Assembly (NCBI RefSeq): GCF_902702915.1
Contig: NZ_LR738849.1
Coordinates: 1,488,001-1,552,000 of the forward strand
Direction of reading: 5' to 3'
DNA length: 64,000 bases
Source: Desulfovibrio sp. 86
GTDB lineage: Bacteria > Desulfobacterota > Desulfovibrionia > Desulfovibrionales > Desulfovibrionaceae
The notes under the pieces were generated by a model. That model made no database searches, was not told the DNA's origin, and was given only the letters and a program-made list of their open reading frames with translations. Position numbers and translations under genes: made by a program. This document shows positions 43,914 to 52,282 of this stretch, piece by piece (the stretch's first letter is position 1; each line of letters starts with the position of its first letter).

Positions 43914-46886
43914 TCAGTAGGTAATGCTGGTTGTGAGGAACAGCGAATTTATGGTGTTGTTCTTGTTGTGGCCCTCAGCATGAAAAAGCGTGCCTCCCTT
44001 ATATTGTAAAAGAATTTCCATGGATGATCTGGAGACTTCATATTCAAAAGCAGGAAAAAGAAAGCGCAAAGAAACGCCAGCGCCAAATTCTACAAGAGAT
44101 GTCTGGTCGCGGTCTGGCTCAGTAATACGAGTGTCGGCCACTATATGTGGCGTTACAAGTAATTTGTCATTTACATTGAAGGTCATGCCCTGCCGAACTT
44201 CACCGTAGATGGCGCTGCGCACGTCTTCGGACGCATAGTAATCGTATTCACCGAAGAAAAAGCTGTAGTTCCAGTATGGGGTTCCGGGTTTGAGGTCATA
44301 TCCGTCCGCCCATGAATACATTGCCCGTAACAGCCAATTGTCTTCGGCTTTGTCTCCAATGTGAAAAAGTCGTTCAGCCCCCAGATTGAAATTCTGGCTT
44401 TTGAAGGGCTTGTAGCGCAAGCCCACAGCGCCTTGCCATGTATCTTCATCAAAAGAAAAGCTGTTGTTTTCATTCAGATTGGCGCTGACGCGGCCGATAA
44501 CCTGAAGAATACGGTCATCACGCAGACCGAAAAAGGGAGGGATCCAAGCGAGTTCAGCCCCACCGCCTGAGCGGATCGTATGAGAAGTGTCGCCACCGGT
44601 CCATTTGGACGAACCTGCCTGATCCGGAATATAGGACAGGTACGCTGTAGCCGACACGTTCGTCTGGAGCTTTGTCACCTCCTGCCGCAGCCTGTGTATT
44701 TTTTTGTCCATTTCAATCTGTTCCGCCTCATTGTCCGGCCTTTGCATCTGGGCATCGTCAATGGCCCTCTTGAACGAGGCAACGGCCCGGTCATTGCGGG
44801 CCTCGTGCATATAGGCATAGCCCAGGTCTTCCCTCAAAAAGAGGTAGTCATTATCGGCATTGAGCGCGGCTTCAAATGACTGAGCCGCTTCCGCATATTG
44901 ACCGGACTCGCTGAGGGCATAGCCTAGCGCGGCCTGGCGCTCGGGACTGTCGCCCATGGCCAGAGATTTTCTGTATGCCGCGATGGCATCGGGATTTCGG
45001 TGGAGTTTACGCAGCAAATTGCCCTGGCGGAAAAACAGATCAGCGTCTTTTTTCATGACCAGTGATTCTTCGAGCAACGTTGCCGCATCTTCGTATCGTT
45101 GGTCCGCTTCAGCAATAAAGGCCAATTCTGAGAGGCGCAGCAAGCGTGTACTTTCAGACAATGCCCAGGGGGGGGCCATTTCAAGTGTCTGCCTGGCGGC
45201 TTCGCCCTGCCCCGCAAGCCGTTCAACTCGCCCGAGGCGCACTGCCGTTTCAGCGTCATAACCGAGTGCCTGCGCCTTTCTGAAGGCTTCTGCGGCTTCT
45301 GCATAGCTGGCCTCGCCCGCATAAAGAAACCCAAGGGAGAGGTAAAACTCCCGCTGTTCACGCGGGGGCATGCCGGACACGCTTTTTTCAGCCTGTTTGT
45401 AGCTGGCAAGAGCAAGGCCGGGCTTACCGAGCTTTTCATATGTGCGCCCCAAAGAAAGCCGCGTGCCTGGGGTACTATGCAGGTTTACGGCCAGGGCAAA
45501 GTCTTCCAGAGCTTTTTCATACAGGCCTGCCTTGAATTCCGCCTGGGCCTCGGCAAGAGTGACGCGCCAGTTGGGGCCAGTTATGGCCAAGGCACGGTGA
45601 AAGGCGCGTTCCGCTCCGGCGTAATCTCCCAGGGCTGTGAGCGCGTAGCCGAGATTTTCTTCTGAGACCGCCATATCATCACGCAGGGCTCCGGGGCTGT
45701 CGGCAGCCAGACGCCACGTAGCTGCGGCCTTTGCGGTTTCGCCCGCAGCCGTGTGGGCCTGCGCAAGCGACATGAGCGTTTTTACTTTTTCTCTGGGGGA
45801 ATCAAGCAGTTCCAGAGCCTGATGCAGTGGTTCCACGGCTTCGGCAGGTTTGCCGATGGCCATGGCAGACAGGCCGAGCCCCAAAGCCAGCTGCGCCTGT
45901 GCAGCGCGCGGCAGCGCTGACGCCAGGCCAGACATCAGGGCGGACGCCTCGCGGAATGCCCGATAGCCCTGAGCAGCATCGCCTTGATTGGAATATATGT
46001 TGCCGAGCGCCAGCAGGGTTTCTGCCTTGAGAGTCGTATTGTCATTGGTGCGTAAAAAAGCCTCAAGCGTATCGGCAGCCTGCTTGTCCAGATGCGCAGA
46101 CGCAAGGCTCAGCCCCGCCTTGTACAGCATTTGCGGGTCTTGCACAGAAAGTTCGGCATATAACCTTGCAGCTTCCTGATATTGGGCAGACAAAAACAGG
46201 CTGTTGGCCAGAATGGTGGTATTTTCAGGCGTGGGTTGCAGTTTTGCCAGCAGCCTCCCGAGGCGTACGGCTTCACTGTGGTTGCCTTCCAGCCCGGCGA
46301 GAATTGCCTGCTCGCGTAAAAGCGATTCGTCTTCCGGGGCAAGACTACGCGCCTGCGCCAGATATTCTGCGGTCTTTTCTTCCAAACCGATCTGTTTGCT
46401 GACCAGAACCAGAGAACGCAAGGCTGCAATCTTTTCCTGGTTACTCTGGGCTGCAGCCAGCGCGTTTTCAAAAGCGGCCAGGGCATTGGCGTCATCACCC
46501 AACTTCATGAGAATCATGCCCCGGGACATCTGCAAGGCGTGGCTTGTCTGCGTTCCGGGCTGACTGTCCAGCAATGCGAGCGCCTCGTTGTACCTGCCCA
46601 TTTGATAGAGCAGGTTCATGAAATCGGCGCGCGCCTTGTGGTCTGAGGGAATGATGTCAAAATACTGGCGGAATTCCGCCGCCGCTTCATCAGTTTTGCC
46701 TTCTTTAAGCTTGCGATAGGCCATGTCCAAATGCGGGTAACCCTTAAAATGGGCCAGCCGATCATCAACCCAACTTTTTCCAACGGCGGGGGCTCCGTCT
46801 GTACGCGGCGTGTGTTCCGCCATGGCGCAGATCGGGTGCAGGCTGAAAGCCATCAGAAGCGGCGTCAGAAAGAAATATGTTTTCAT
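43914..46886 (-). CDS. nfrA: NfrA-like outer-membrane glycan export protein (TPR + beta-barrel)
   Basis: A 990-residue protein with a signal peptide (MKTYFFLTPLLMAFSLHPIC), then many TPR units over about 40-760, for example GRYNEALALLDSQPG and GDYAGAERAFHRALAI. The last 230 residues are an NfrA_C-type barrel with AVGLRYKPFKSQNFNLGAER and a terminal aromatic residue (TTSITY). It should export or display the glycan at the outer membrane, as NfrA does in E. coli, where it is the phage N4 receptor and has almost the same length. Start 46886 fits the signal peptide. It lies 49 bases after nfrB. Confidence 0.87.
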   Translation of the reverse strand: MKTYFFLTPLLMAFSLHPICAMAEHTPRTDGAPAVGKSWVDDRLAHFKGYPHLDMAYRKLKEGKTDEAAAEFRQYFDIIPSDHKARADFMNLLYQMGRYNEALALLDSQPGTQTSHALQMSRGMILMKLGDDANALAAFENALAAAQSNQEKIAALRSLVLVSKQIGLEEKTAEYLAQARSLAPEDESLLREQAILAGLEGNHSEAVRLGRLLAKLQPTPENTTILANSLFLSAQYQEAARLYAELSVQDPQMLYKAGLSLASAHLDKQAADTLEAFLRTNDNTTLKAETLLALGNIYSNQGDAAQGYRAFREASALMSGLASALPRAAQAQLALGLGLSAMAIGKPAEAVEPLHQALELLDSPREKVKTLMSLAQAHTAAGETAKAAATWRLAADSPGALRDDMAVSEENLGYALTALGDYAGAERAFHRALAITGPNWRVTLAEAQAEFKAGLYEKALEDFALAVNLHSTPGTRLSLGRTYEKLGKPGLALASYKQAEKSVSGMPPREQREFYLSLGFLYAGEASYAEAAEAFRKAQALGYDAETAVRLGRVERLAGQGEAARQTLEMAPPWALSESTRLLRLSELAFIAEADQRYEDAATLLEESLVMKKDADLFFRQGNLLRKLHRNPDAIAAYRKSLAMGDSPERQAALGYALSESGQYAEAAQSFEAALNADNDYLFLREDLGYAYMHEARNDRAVASFKRAIDDAQMQRPDNEAEQIEMDKKIHRLRQEVTKLQTNVSATAYLSYIPDQAGSSKWTGGDTSHTIRSGGGAELAWIPPFFGLRDDRILQVIGRVSANLNENNSFSFDEDTWQGAVGLRYKPFKSQNFNLGAERLFHIGDKAEDNWLLRAMYSWADGYDLKPGTPYWNYSFFFGEYDYYASEDVRSAIYGEVRQGMTFNVNDKLLVTPHIVADTRITEPDRDQTSLVEFGAGVSLRFLFPAFEYEVSRSSMEILLQYKGGTLFHAEGHNKNNTINSLFLTTSITY

Positions 46887-46935
46887 AAACAATATCGCTG
46901 TGTTATGAGTACCAGCATTATGACGACTCACATTG

Positions 46936-49290
46936 TCAGGCAGGAAGGGCCTGGTCCCTGTCATGGGACTTTTTAACTTGGCCGAGCGGCCTTGCCTTGG
47001 GAATGGGATAAGGCTCTGGCAGGGTTCGGGCTATGGCCTGCTCTGCGACATCCAGAATGTCTGCCGTCACAAAATTGAGCTGCAGCAAAACGTCCTCCAA
47101 TGTAGGGCAGGAATCTTGTTGCACCTCCAACGCATGCTCCAGCTGGCTTTCCGAGACCAACCCTTCAGTAACCAAAAAATCGCCAAATCTGCCCTCTGGT
47201 CTGTGTTGGGCAAAAAATCGTGATTCAGCTTCTTTCAACTGCGCATAGCGCACCATGTTTTCCTGAAGCAGTATGTCGCCCAGCTTGGCATATTTTTGCC
47301 GCCGGTGACTTCGGGCCTGGTCAAGCTGTTCTTCACTGATTTGCCCGTTGGCAACAAGATAGGAGGCAAAATCTGTGGCAGTTGACCCGCCCGATGAGGA
47401 AAGCCTGTCAAAACCATAACGCAGCGCAAAGGCGAGGTCACTTCTGGTGACAAGATAGAGCACAATAGCGCGCCCCGCAGCCTGTTCCATTTCTGACAGG
47501 GCCTGGGAAGAAGGCGGGTTTTCCACCGCCAGCGCCAACTCGCCAGTGGGCTGAATTTCCATAGGAAAGGCTCCGTTGGCCAGAGCCAGGTGGCGCGGTA
47601 TGGCCGAGAGGGCATCAAGCGGCGTGCGGTAAGGGTCTACACGGCGCGTCTCAATGCGAAACTGTTTGCCGAGAATCTGGATCAGCCTGTCTTCTGAAAT
47701 CATACCCATATCCAGCAGCACCCGCCCCAGGGGCAGGCCGGTCTCTTTTTGGCGTGCCAGGGCGGCGTCGAGCTGCGCGATGGTAATGAAACGCCTGTCC
47801 AGCATAAGGTCGCCCAAACGACGGCGGTAGGCCACCAGTTCCGCTTCAGAGGGGTAAACATGTTCCGTTTTGTCCCAGGCAATGACCTTGCCTGTGAGCA
47901 GATACCTCGCATAGAGGCGAAATGCCCGCATGGTGGCCGCGAAGTTGATCACGTTGCCCCACAGCAACCGGGGAAAGGACAGCAGAGCCTCGCCAAAGCC
48001 ATAGACGATGCAGACATAAAACATGCGCCACAGCGACCGCCAGAAAAAGAAAAACAAGTTTGCGAGCATCAGGTACCAGAGCCCCGTATCAGGCTCAACA
48101 ATGGGGGGGTAATGGTAAGCATCGGGTGCGAAAACCTGATAAAGCCACAGGGCGCCGACAAGCGGCACAACGGCATTGGCAAGCATGCTCACAAGGTTGG
48201 TGACCAGACCTTTTCTGTCCCGAAACAGCATATAGCGCGTCCAGAAATTGCCCTGCCAGCCGATATTTGCCCATCCCTGAAGGGCAATGCCCATGATCCA
48301 GCGCGACTTTTGCCTGACGGCCGTGCTGAAGGTGCGGGGGAAATATTCCCGGATGACGATATATTCCGGTTTGGTACCCACATGGGTTTTGCCGGTCAGA
48401 AAGTTTTTGCGGCTTACCTGCCGGTGGAGCACCTGGCGGACAAAAACCTGACGCAACCCGAATTTGCGCATGCGCAGGCCAAAATCATAGTCTTCCGTCA
48501 GTGATTCAATGTTGAAAAGCTGGTTGTTGCTGTCCTTGGCCAGCAGTTCAAGCGCACGGCGGCTATACCCGCTGCCGACGCCGGCAGAGGGCACGGACTT
48601 GCTCAGTATCTCCCGAACAAGCATGTCACGGGCATGATTTTCTGCAAATTCAGCGGCATAATGTCCGGCCGTAAAGTTCCACCAGCGCAGTGTCATAGGA
48701 AAAACCGGCAACTGTATCATGTCCATGCGCGGGATGAGATAGTTGAACAGCTTGATGTAGAGAGGATGAACAATGTCCTCGGAATCGTTCATGACGAAGA
48801 TGTCAAACTCTACGTCGTTTTCTTTTTCAAAGTGCTTGATGCCCGCGTAAATCCAGTTAAGGCAGTCGGCCTTGTTGGTCGGGCCGTCTTTGGGGCAGAC
48901 AATGCGGTTGACGTTGCCGTAAACCTCTCTGGCCAGGGAAACCTCTCGCTGGGTCTTGAGGTCATTGGGGTATGTGCCGACAAAAATCTGATAGTTCGAA
49001 TAATTGATAGTCTTTATGGTGTTGTCGAGCATCCGGCGAATAACGGCGGATTCGTCCCAGCAGGGAATCATGATGGCCACGGGTTTTTCCGGCGGCGACA
49101 TCAGCTGATCCTCGGTCAATGGGGGAAATTTGCGGCGGATGAAAATCCAACGGTAGGCCTTGTGGAAGATATAGGTGCAGTCGATAAAAAGCTCATCAAT
49201 TCCGCTGAGAAGAAAAACAACGCCGAGTCCCATCAGCAAAAGCTGAAGGCCCAGTAAAAGATACGGCATGATGAAGTCTAGCGTAGTCAT
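46936..49290 (-). CDS. nfrB: NfrB-like processive glycosyltransferase with c-di-GMP-binding MshEN modules
   Basis: A 784-residue inner-membrane protein. An N-terminal membrane helix (about 8-30) is followed by a GT2 domain (70-330) with MIPCWDES, VMNDSED (DxD-like), SLTEDYDFGLRM (ED) and RQKSRW (QxxRW). Several membrane segments follow at about 350-450. The C-terminal half has MshEN-type repeats: RRLGDLMLDRRFITIAQLD...LGRVLLDMGMIS and RFGDFLVTEGLVSESQLEHAL. In E. coli NfrB the same arrangement makes the enzyme c-di-GMP dependent, and it uses UDP-ManNAc made by WecB. It overlaps the epimerase gene by ATGA. Confidence 0.9.
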   Translation of the reverse strand: MTTLDFIMPYLLLGLQLLLMGLGVVFLLSGIDELFIDCTYIFHKAYRWIFIRRKFPPLTEDQLMSPPEKPVAIMIPCWDESAVIRRMLDNTIKTINYSNYQIFVGTYPNDLKTQREVSLAREVYGNVNRIVCPKDGPTNKADCLNWIYAGIKHFEKENDVEFDIFVMNDSEDIVHPLYIKLFNYLIPRMDMIQLPVFPMTLRWWNFTAGHYAAEFAENHARDMLVREILSKSVPSAGVGSGYSRRALELLAKDSNNQLFNIESLTEDYDFGLRMRKFGLRQVFVRQVLHRQVSRKNFLTGKTHVGTKPEYIVIREYFPRTFSTAVRQKSRWIMGIALQGWANIGWQGNFWTRYMLFRDRKGLVTNLVSMLANAVVPLVGALWLYQVFAPDAYHYPPIVEPDTGLWYLMLANLFFFFWRSLWRMFYVCIVYGFGEALLSFPRLLWGNVINFAATMRAFRLYARYLLTGKVIAWDKTEHVYPSEAELVAYRRRLGDLMLDRRFITIAQLDAALARQKETGLPLGRVLLDMGMISEDRLIQILGKQFRIETRRVDPYRTPLDALSAIPRHLALANGAFPMEIQPTGELALAVENPPSSQALSEMEQAAGRAIVLYLVTRSDLAFALRYGFDRLSSSGGSTATDFASYLVANGQISEEQLDQARSHRRQKYAKLGDILLQENMVRYAQLKEAESRFFAQHRPEGRFGDFLVTEGLVSESQLEHALEVQQDSCPTLEDVLLQLNFVTADILDVAEQAIARTLPEPYPIPKARPLGQVKKSHDRDQALPA

Positions 49291-50468
49291 TGCGCAATCT
49301 TTCCCTGGGGTTGAAACTGCCGTTCAACAGGCAGTATTGGGGTTTCTCCGCCAAAATAGCGCCGCAGGGCCTCTACTATGCGCTCTGCTGCCCTGCCGTC
49401 GCCATAAGGATTAGACCCTTGGCGCATGCGTTGCCGTGCATGCTCGTCAGTGAGCAGTTTTGCCGCTTTTTCCGCTATTAAAGCACGATCTGTGCCTACA
49501 AGTTGCGCCATGCCCAGGCGGGCGGCTTCGGGGCGTTCTGTTACCGAGCGCAGCACCAGCACAGGCGTGTGGAATGTGGGCGCTTCTTCCTGGCCGCCAC
49601 CAGAATCCGTCAAAAAAAGCGTCGCGTCGCGCATAAGGTTTACGAACGATAAATAATCCAGCGGATCCGTAAGATGAATATTGGCCACATTGCCCAGGGC
49701 CGCAAAAACCACATCATGCACGCGGGGGTTGCGGTGTACCGGGTAGATAAAGGATATATCGGGAAAAGCTGCGGCCAGGTCGCCTATGGCGCCGCAGATG
49801 TCGGGCAGACCATGCTCCCAACTTTCACGCCGGTGCGACGTCACAAGAACAAACCGCGACGCCTCGCCGACCAGAGGCATCAGGTGCGGGGCCAGACCTG
49901 GGCCGAGTTTGTCGGACAACCTGAGCAGCGCATCAACCACTGTGTTTCCGGTAACGATAATCGTGTCGTCATCGTGTCCTTCTTTCAGCAGTTCCTTTTT
50001 GGCAAGAGGCGTGGGGGCAAAGTGCAGTGTCGTCAAAACACTGGTAAGCCGCCGGTTGGCTTCCTCCGGGAACGGGTTTGCCATGTCGTGACTGCGTAGA
50101 CCTGCCTCAACATGCCCGATTTTCACGCCAAGATAATGCGCCGCCAGAGACGCGGCAAAAACGGTGGTGGTATCCCCCTGCACCAGCAACATATCCGGCT
50201 TCGCCTGGTCGAGGTATCGCGTAAGCCCGTTCAGGGCTTTTTCTGTCAGCGAACTCAGGCTCTGGTTGGGCGTCATCAGGTGCAGATCAACGTCAGGCTT
50301 AAGTGCAAAAAGCGTCAGAACCTGCTCCAGCATTTCACGGTGCTGCCCGGTGGAAATAATGCTGAGGCGCATATCTTCCGCTGCCGCCAAGGCGTGGATC
50401 ACGGGCGCCATTTTTATGGCTTCCGGTCTTGTGCCAATAACTACTGATATATGTGGCTGATAAGACAT
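49287..50468 (-). CDS. wecB: UDP-N-acetylglucosamine 2-epimerase (non-hydrolysing)
   Basis: Interconverts UDP-GlcNAc and UDP-ManNAc in the cytoplasm. The 393-residue protein has VVIGTRPEAIKMAPV, STGQHREM, VQGDTTT, HVEAGLRS, TSHRRESWEHG and LTDSGGGQEEAP, all typical of WecB/MnaA. The start MSYQPHI at 50468 has CAGGAG upstream; 74 open codons before it are not coding-like. It is the first gene of the operon and presumably supplies UDP-ManNAc directly to the NfrB-like transferase. Confidence 0.94.
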   Translation of the reverse strand: MSYQPHISVVIGTRPEAIKMAPVIHALAAAEDMRLSIISTGQHREMLEQVLTLFALKPDVDLHLMTPNQSLSSLTEKALNGLTRYLDQAKPDMLLVQGDTTTVFAASLAAHYLGVKIGHVEAGLRSHDMANPFPEEANRRLTSVLTTLHFAPTPLAKKELLKEGHDDDTIIVTGNTVVDALLRLSDKLGPGLAPHLMPLVGEASRFVLVTSHRRESWEHGLPDICGAIGDLAAAFPDISFIYPVHRNPRVHDVVFAALGNVANIHLTDPLDYLSFVNLMRDATLFLTDSGGGQEEAPTFHTPVLVLRSVTERPEAARLGMAQLVGTDRALIAEKAAKLLTDEHARQRMRQGSNPYGDGRAAERIVEALRRYFGGETPILPVERQFQPQGKIAQ

Positions 50469-50789
50469 ATATGCTCCTGAGGCTCCAGGCATGTCAGCTT
50501 CACTTATGGTGGTGCACAAGCACTTAGGTTCTTTGAAAAATATTGTGCATAAACCATACCAGCAGGCTATGCTGGCAGAAAAATCAAAATGGAGGCCTGC
50601 ATCCTTTGGCACGTCGCTGGACCACTTGACCGGGAGCGAGATCAACACGCACATCAGGACGCTGAAGGACAGTTGATGAAATTCCGTCACGTAAGCCCCA
50701 ACGTCAGCAGAACATTACTCACGCATCTCAAAGGCCAGCCCCAAGGCTCAGACCCTTCGTCACAACGTACCTTTCCCCAACAACCAGCC

Positions 50790-51215
50790 GCCATTCCTGA
50801 AACTTTCCACAGCCAGCGGGACGCCCTCTGCCCCTCATGCAGCGCGAAGGCGCATGCTGGCATTGCGCGGCGCGCAGGGAGATCACCGAGCGAAGCGAGG
50901 AAGCTCCCGGAGCAAAAGCCGCGCAGCCCTCGCCACGTGTCGGAAACGGGAAAGCCTTTAAGGGCTAACCCGTGGGAGTGGGGATATATACGACAAGCCC
51001 AAGCGGGGTCGTCCGGGGGGAGTGCAGATGGGGGCCTCGGAGGGGCGGCAGCCCCTAACAGGCCCCGCCTTGCCGCACGCCGCGCAGGCGGCCAAAACAA
51101 AAGAAAAAAGAAAGCCCCCATGCCCGCAGGGCACAACACCCGCCTCTCAGAGGACAGGCCCTTCTTTACTTTCTTCAGAGCGCACGCCGCGCACACTCAC
51201 GCCTTGCCGCGCAAC
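50790..51215 (-). repeat. Repeat family D, copy 4
   Basis: Same orientation as the 41.9-42.9 kb array: GGGAGATCACCGAGCGAAGC, GAAGCTCCCGGAGCAAAAGC, GGGGTCGTCCGGGGGGAGTG, CCGCGCAGGCGGCC and TGCCCGCAGGGCACA. It lies upstream of the glycan operon, so the operon (42.9-50.5 kb) is bracketed by direct copies. The rest of 50469-51370 holds only the operon promoter region and no recognised gene. Confidence 0.85.
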
Positions 51216-51370
51216 CTGGACAACGCCAAAGGGCGGGCTGTGCCCTGATGCTGCAAATAGAGCCACCTCACGATATGGTCACTGTACAGGTCTTGCTCGA
51301 TTGCCTAAAATCTAACTGGCGTTCATAACACAAAGCTTGTCTGACAACTTATTGAGAAGAGGCACGTATC

Positions 51371-51835
51371 ATGCGTTATGTACATACAAATCTCATCGCT
51401 AAAAACTGGCGATCTCTTTCGCTATTTTATCAGAAAGTATTTGGATGTAAGCCAGTTCCACCTGAACGGGATTTGAAAGGTGCGTGGTTAGAACGCCTGA
51501 CAGGCATGCCGGATGCTCATATCGTTGGTGAACATCTGAGGTTGCCAGGATACGACGATGCAGGTTTGACTCTCGAAATATTCAGTTATGATACTTCAAC
51601 TTCAGGAGAGCCAAAGCTGAACCTCCACGGCTTTTCGCATATTGCTTTTGAAGTAGAAAATGTCGCTGATACGGTTAAATTACTGCTTAGCGAGGGTGGC
51701 GAACTTGTGGGAGAAATCGTCAGCAGAGAATACGAAACATTGGGCACAGGGACTTTTGCATATGCAAAAGATCCAGAAGGCAATATCATTGAGGTACAGA
51801 GTTGGAAGAAGCATAAAGAAAGCAGTGCAGAATAA
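51371..51835 (+). CDS. VOC-superfamily (glyoxalase-like) protein
   Basis: A 154-residue two-module vicinal-oxygen-chelate protein. It starts MRYVHTNLIAKNWRSLSLFYQKVFG, with His5 as a likely metal ligand. A Glu in LTLEIFSYD, GFSHIAFEVENV (His) and the final DPEGNIIEVQSW (Glu) complete a typical site. Lyase, dioxygenase or resistance functions are all possible. The base composition is AT-richer than the neighbours, consistent with acquisition. AGAAGAGG precedes the ATG. Confidence 0.85.
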   Translation: MRYVHTNLIAKNWRSLSLFYQKVFGCKPVPPERDLKGAWLERLTGMPDAHIVGEHLRLPGYDDAGLTLEIFSYDTSTSGEPKLNLHGFSHIAFEVENVADTVKLLLSEGGELVGEIVSREYETLGTGTFAYAKDPEGNIIEVQSWKKHKESSAE

Positions 51836-52171
51836 CCTGGCAACGTATAGAAAAAACGAAACCCCCTTCCTTGGCTGAAATATCGTTGCTACTTTCGGTC
51901 ATGTGTGCGCTCTGCCCGTTAAGAAAATGGGCGGGGCCGCTCCCGACATCAAACCGCAGAATATTCCTCGGTCAGCGGCAAGGATATTTTGTCCCGGCTG
52001 GCCGGGATGGTGAAGAACGCGGAAAAGGTTTTTTGTCACTGCCCCGATGGAGGGGGGGCAGTACAACGGCCCCACTCAAAGACCAAATCCCAAACCACCT
52101 CCAACAACCATTCATCCCCCAACCCCTTGCGCCCACTCCGCCAATACGTCAAAATTCCAAAAGCAGGCCAC
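51836..52171. other. Intergenic region between the VOC gene and nspC
   Basis: No credible gene; frames extending into nspC from upstream are not coding-like. It probably carries the nspC promoter. It ends in an 11 bp tandem array, listed separately. Confidence 0.4.
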
Positions 52172-52235
52172 GCCAAAATCGCGCAAACTTCGCGCCAAGA
52201 TCGCGCCAAGACCGCGCCAAATTCGCGCAAACGCC
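52172..52235. repeat. 11 bp tandem repeats upstream of nspC
   Basis: Five full 11 bp units and one partial unit, consensus GCCAAAATCGC (variants GCAAACTTCGC, GCCAAGATCGC, GCCAAGACCGC, GCCAAATTCGC), lie 48 bases before the nspC start. The period of about one helical turn would place identical faces in line, as in protein-binding arrays. Function unknown. Confidence 0.75.
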
Positions 52236-52282
52236 ACACCCAATTCCAGACCTGCGCAGCACACTCACCCAGAGGAACGTTA

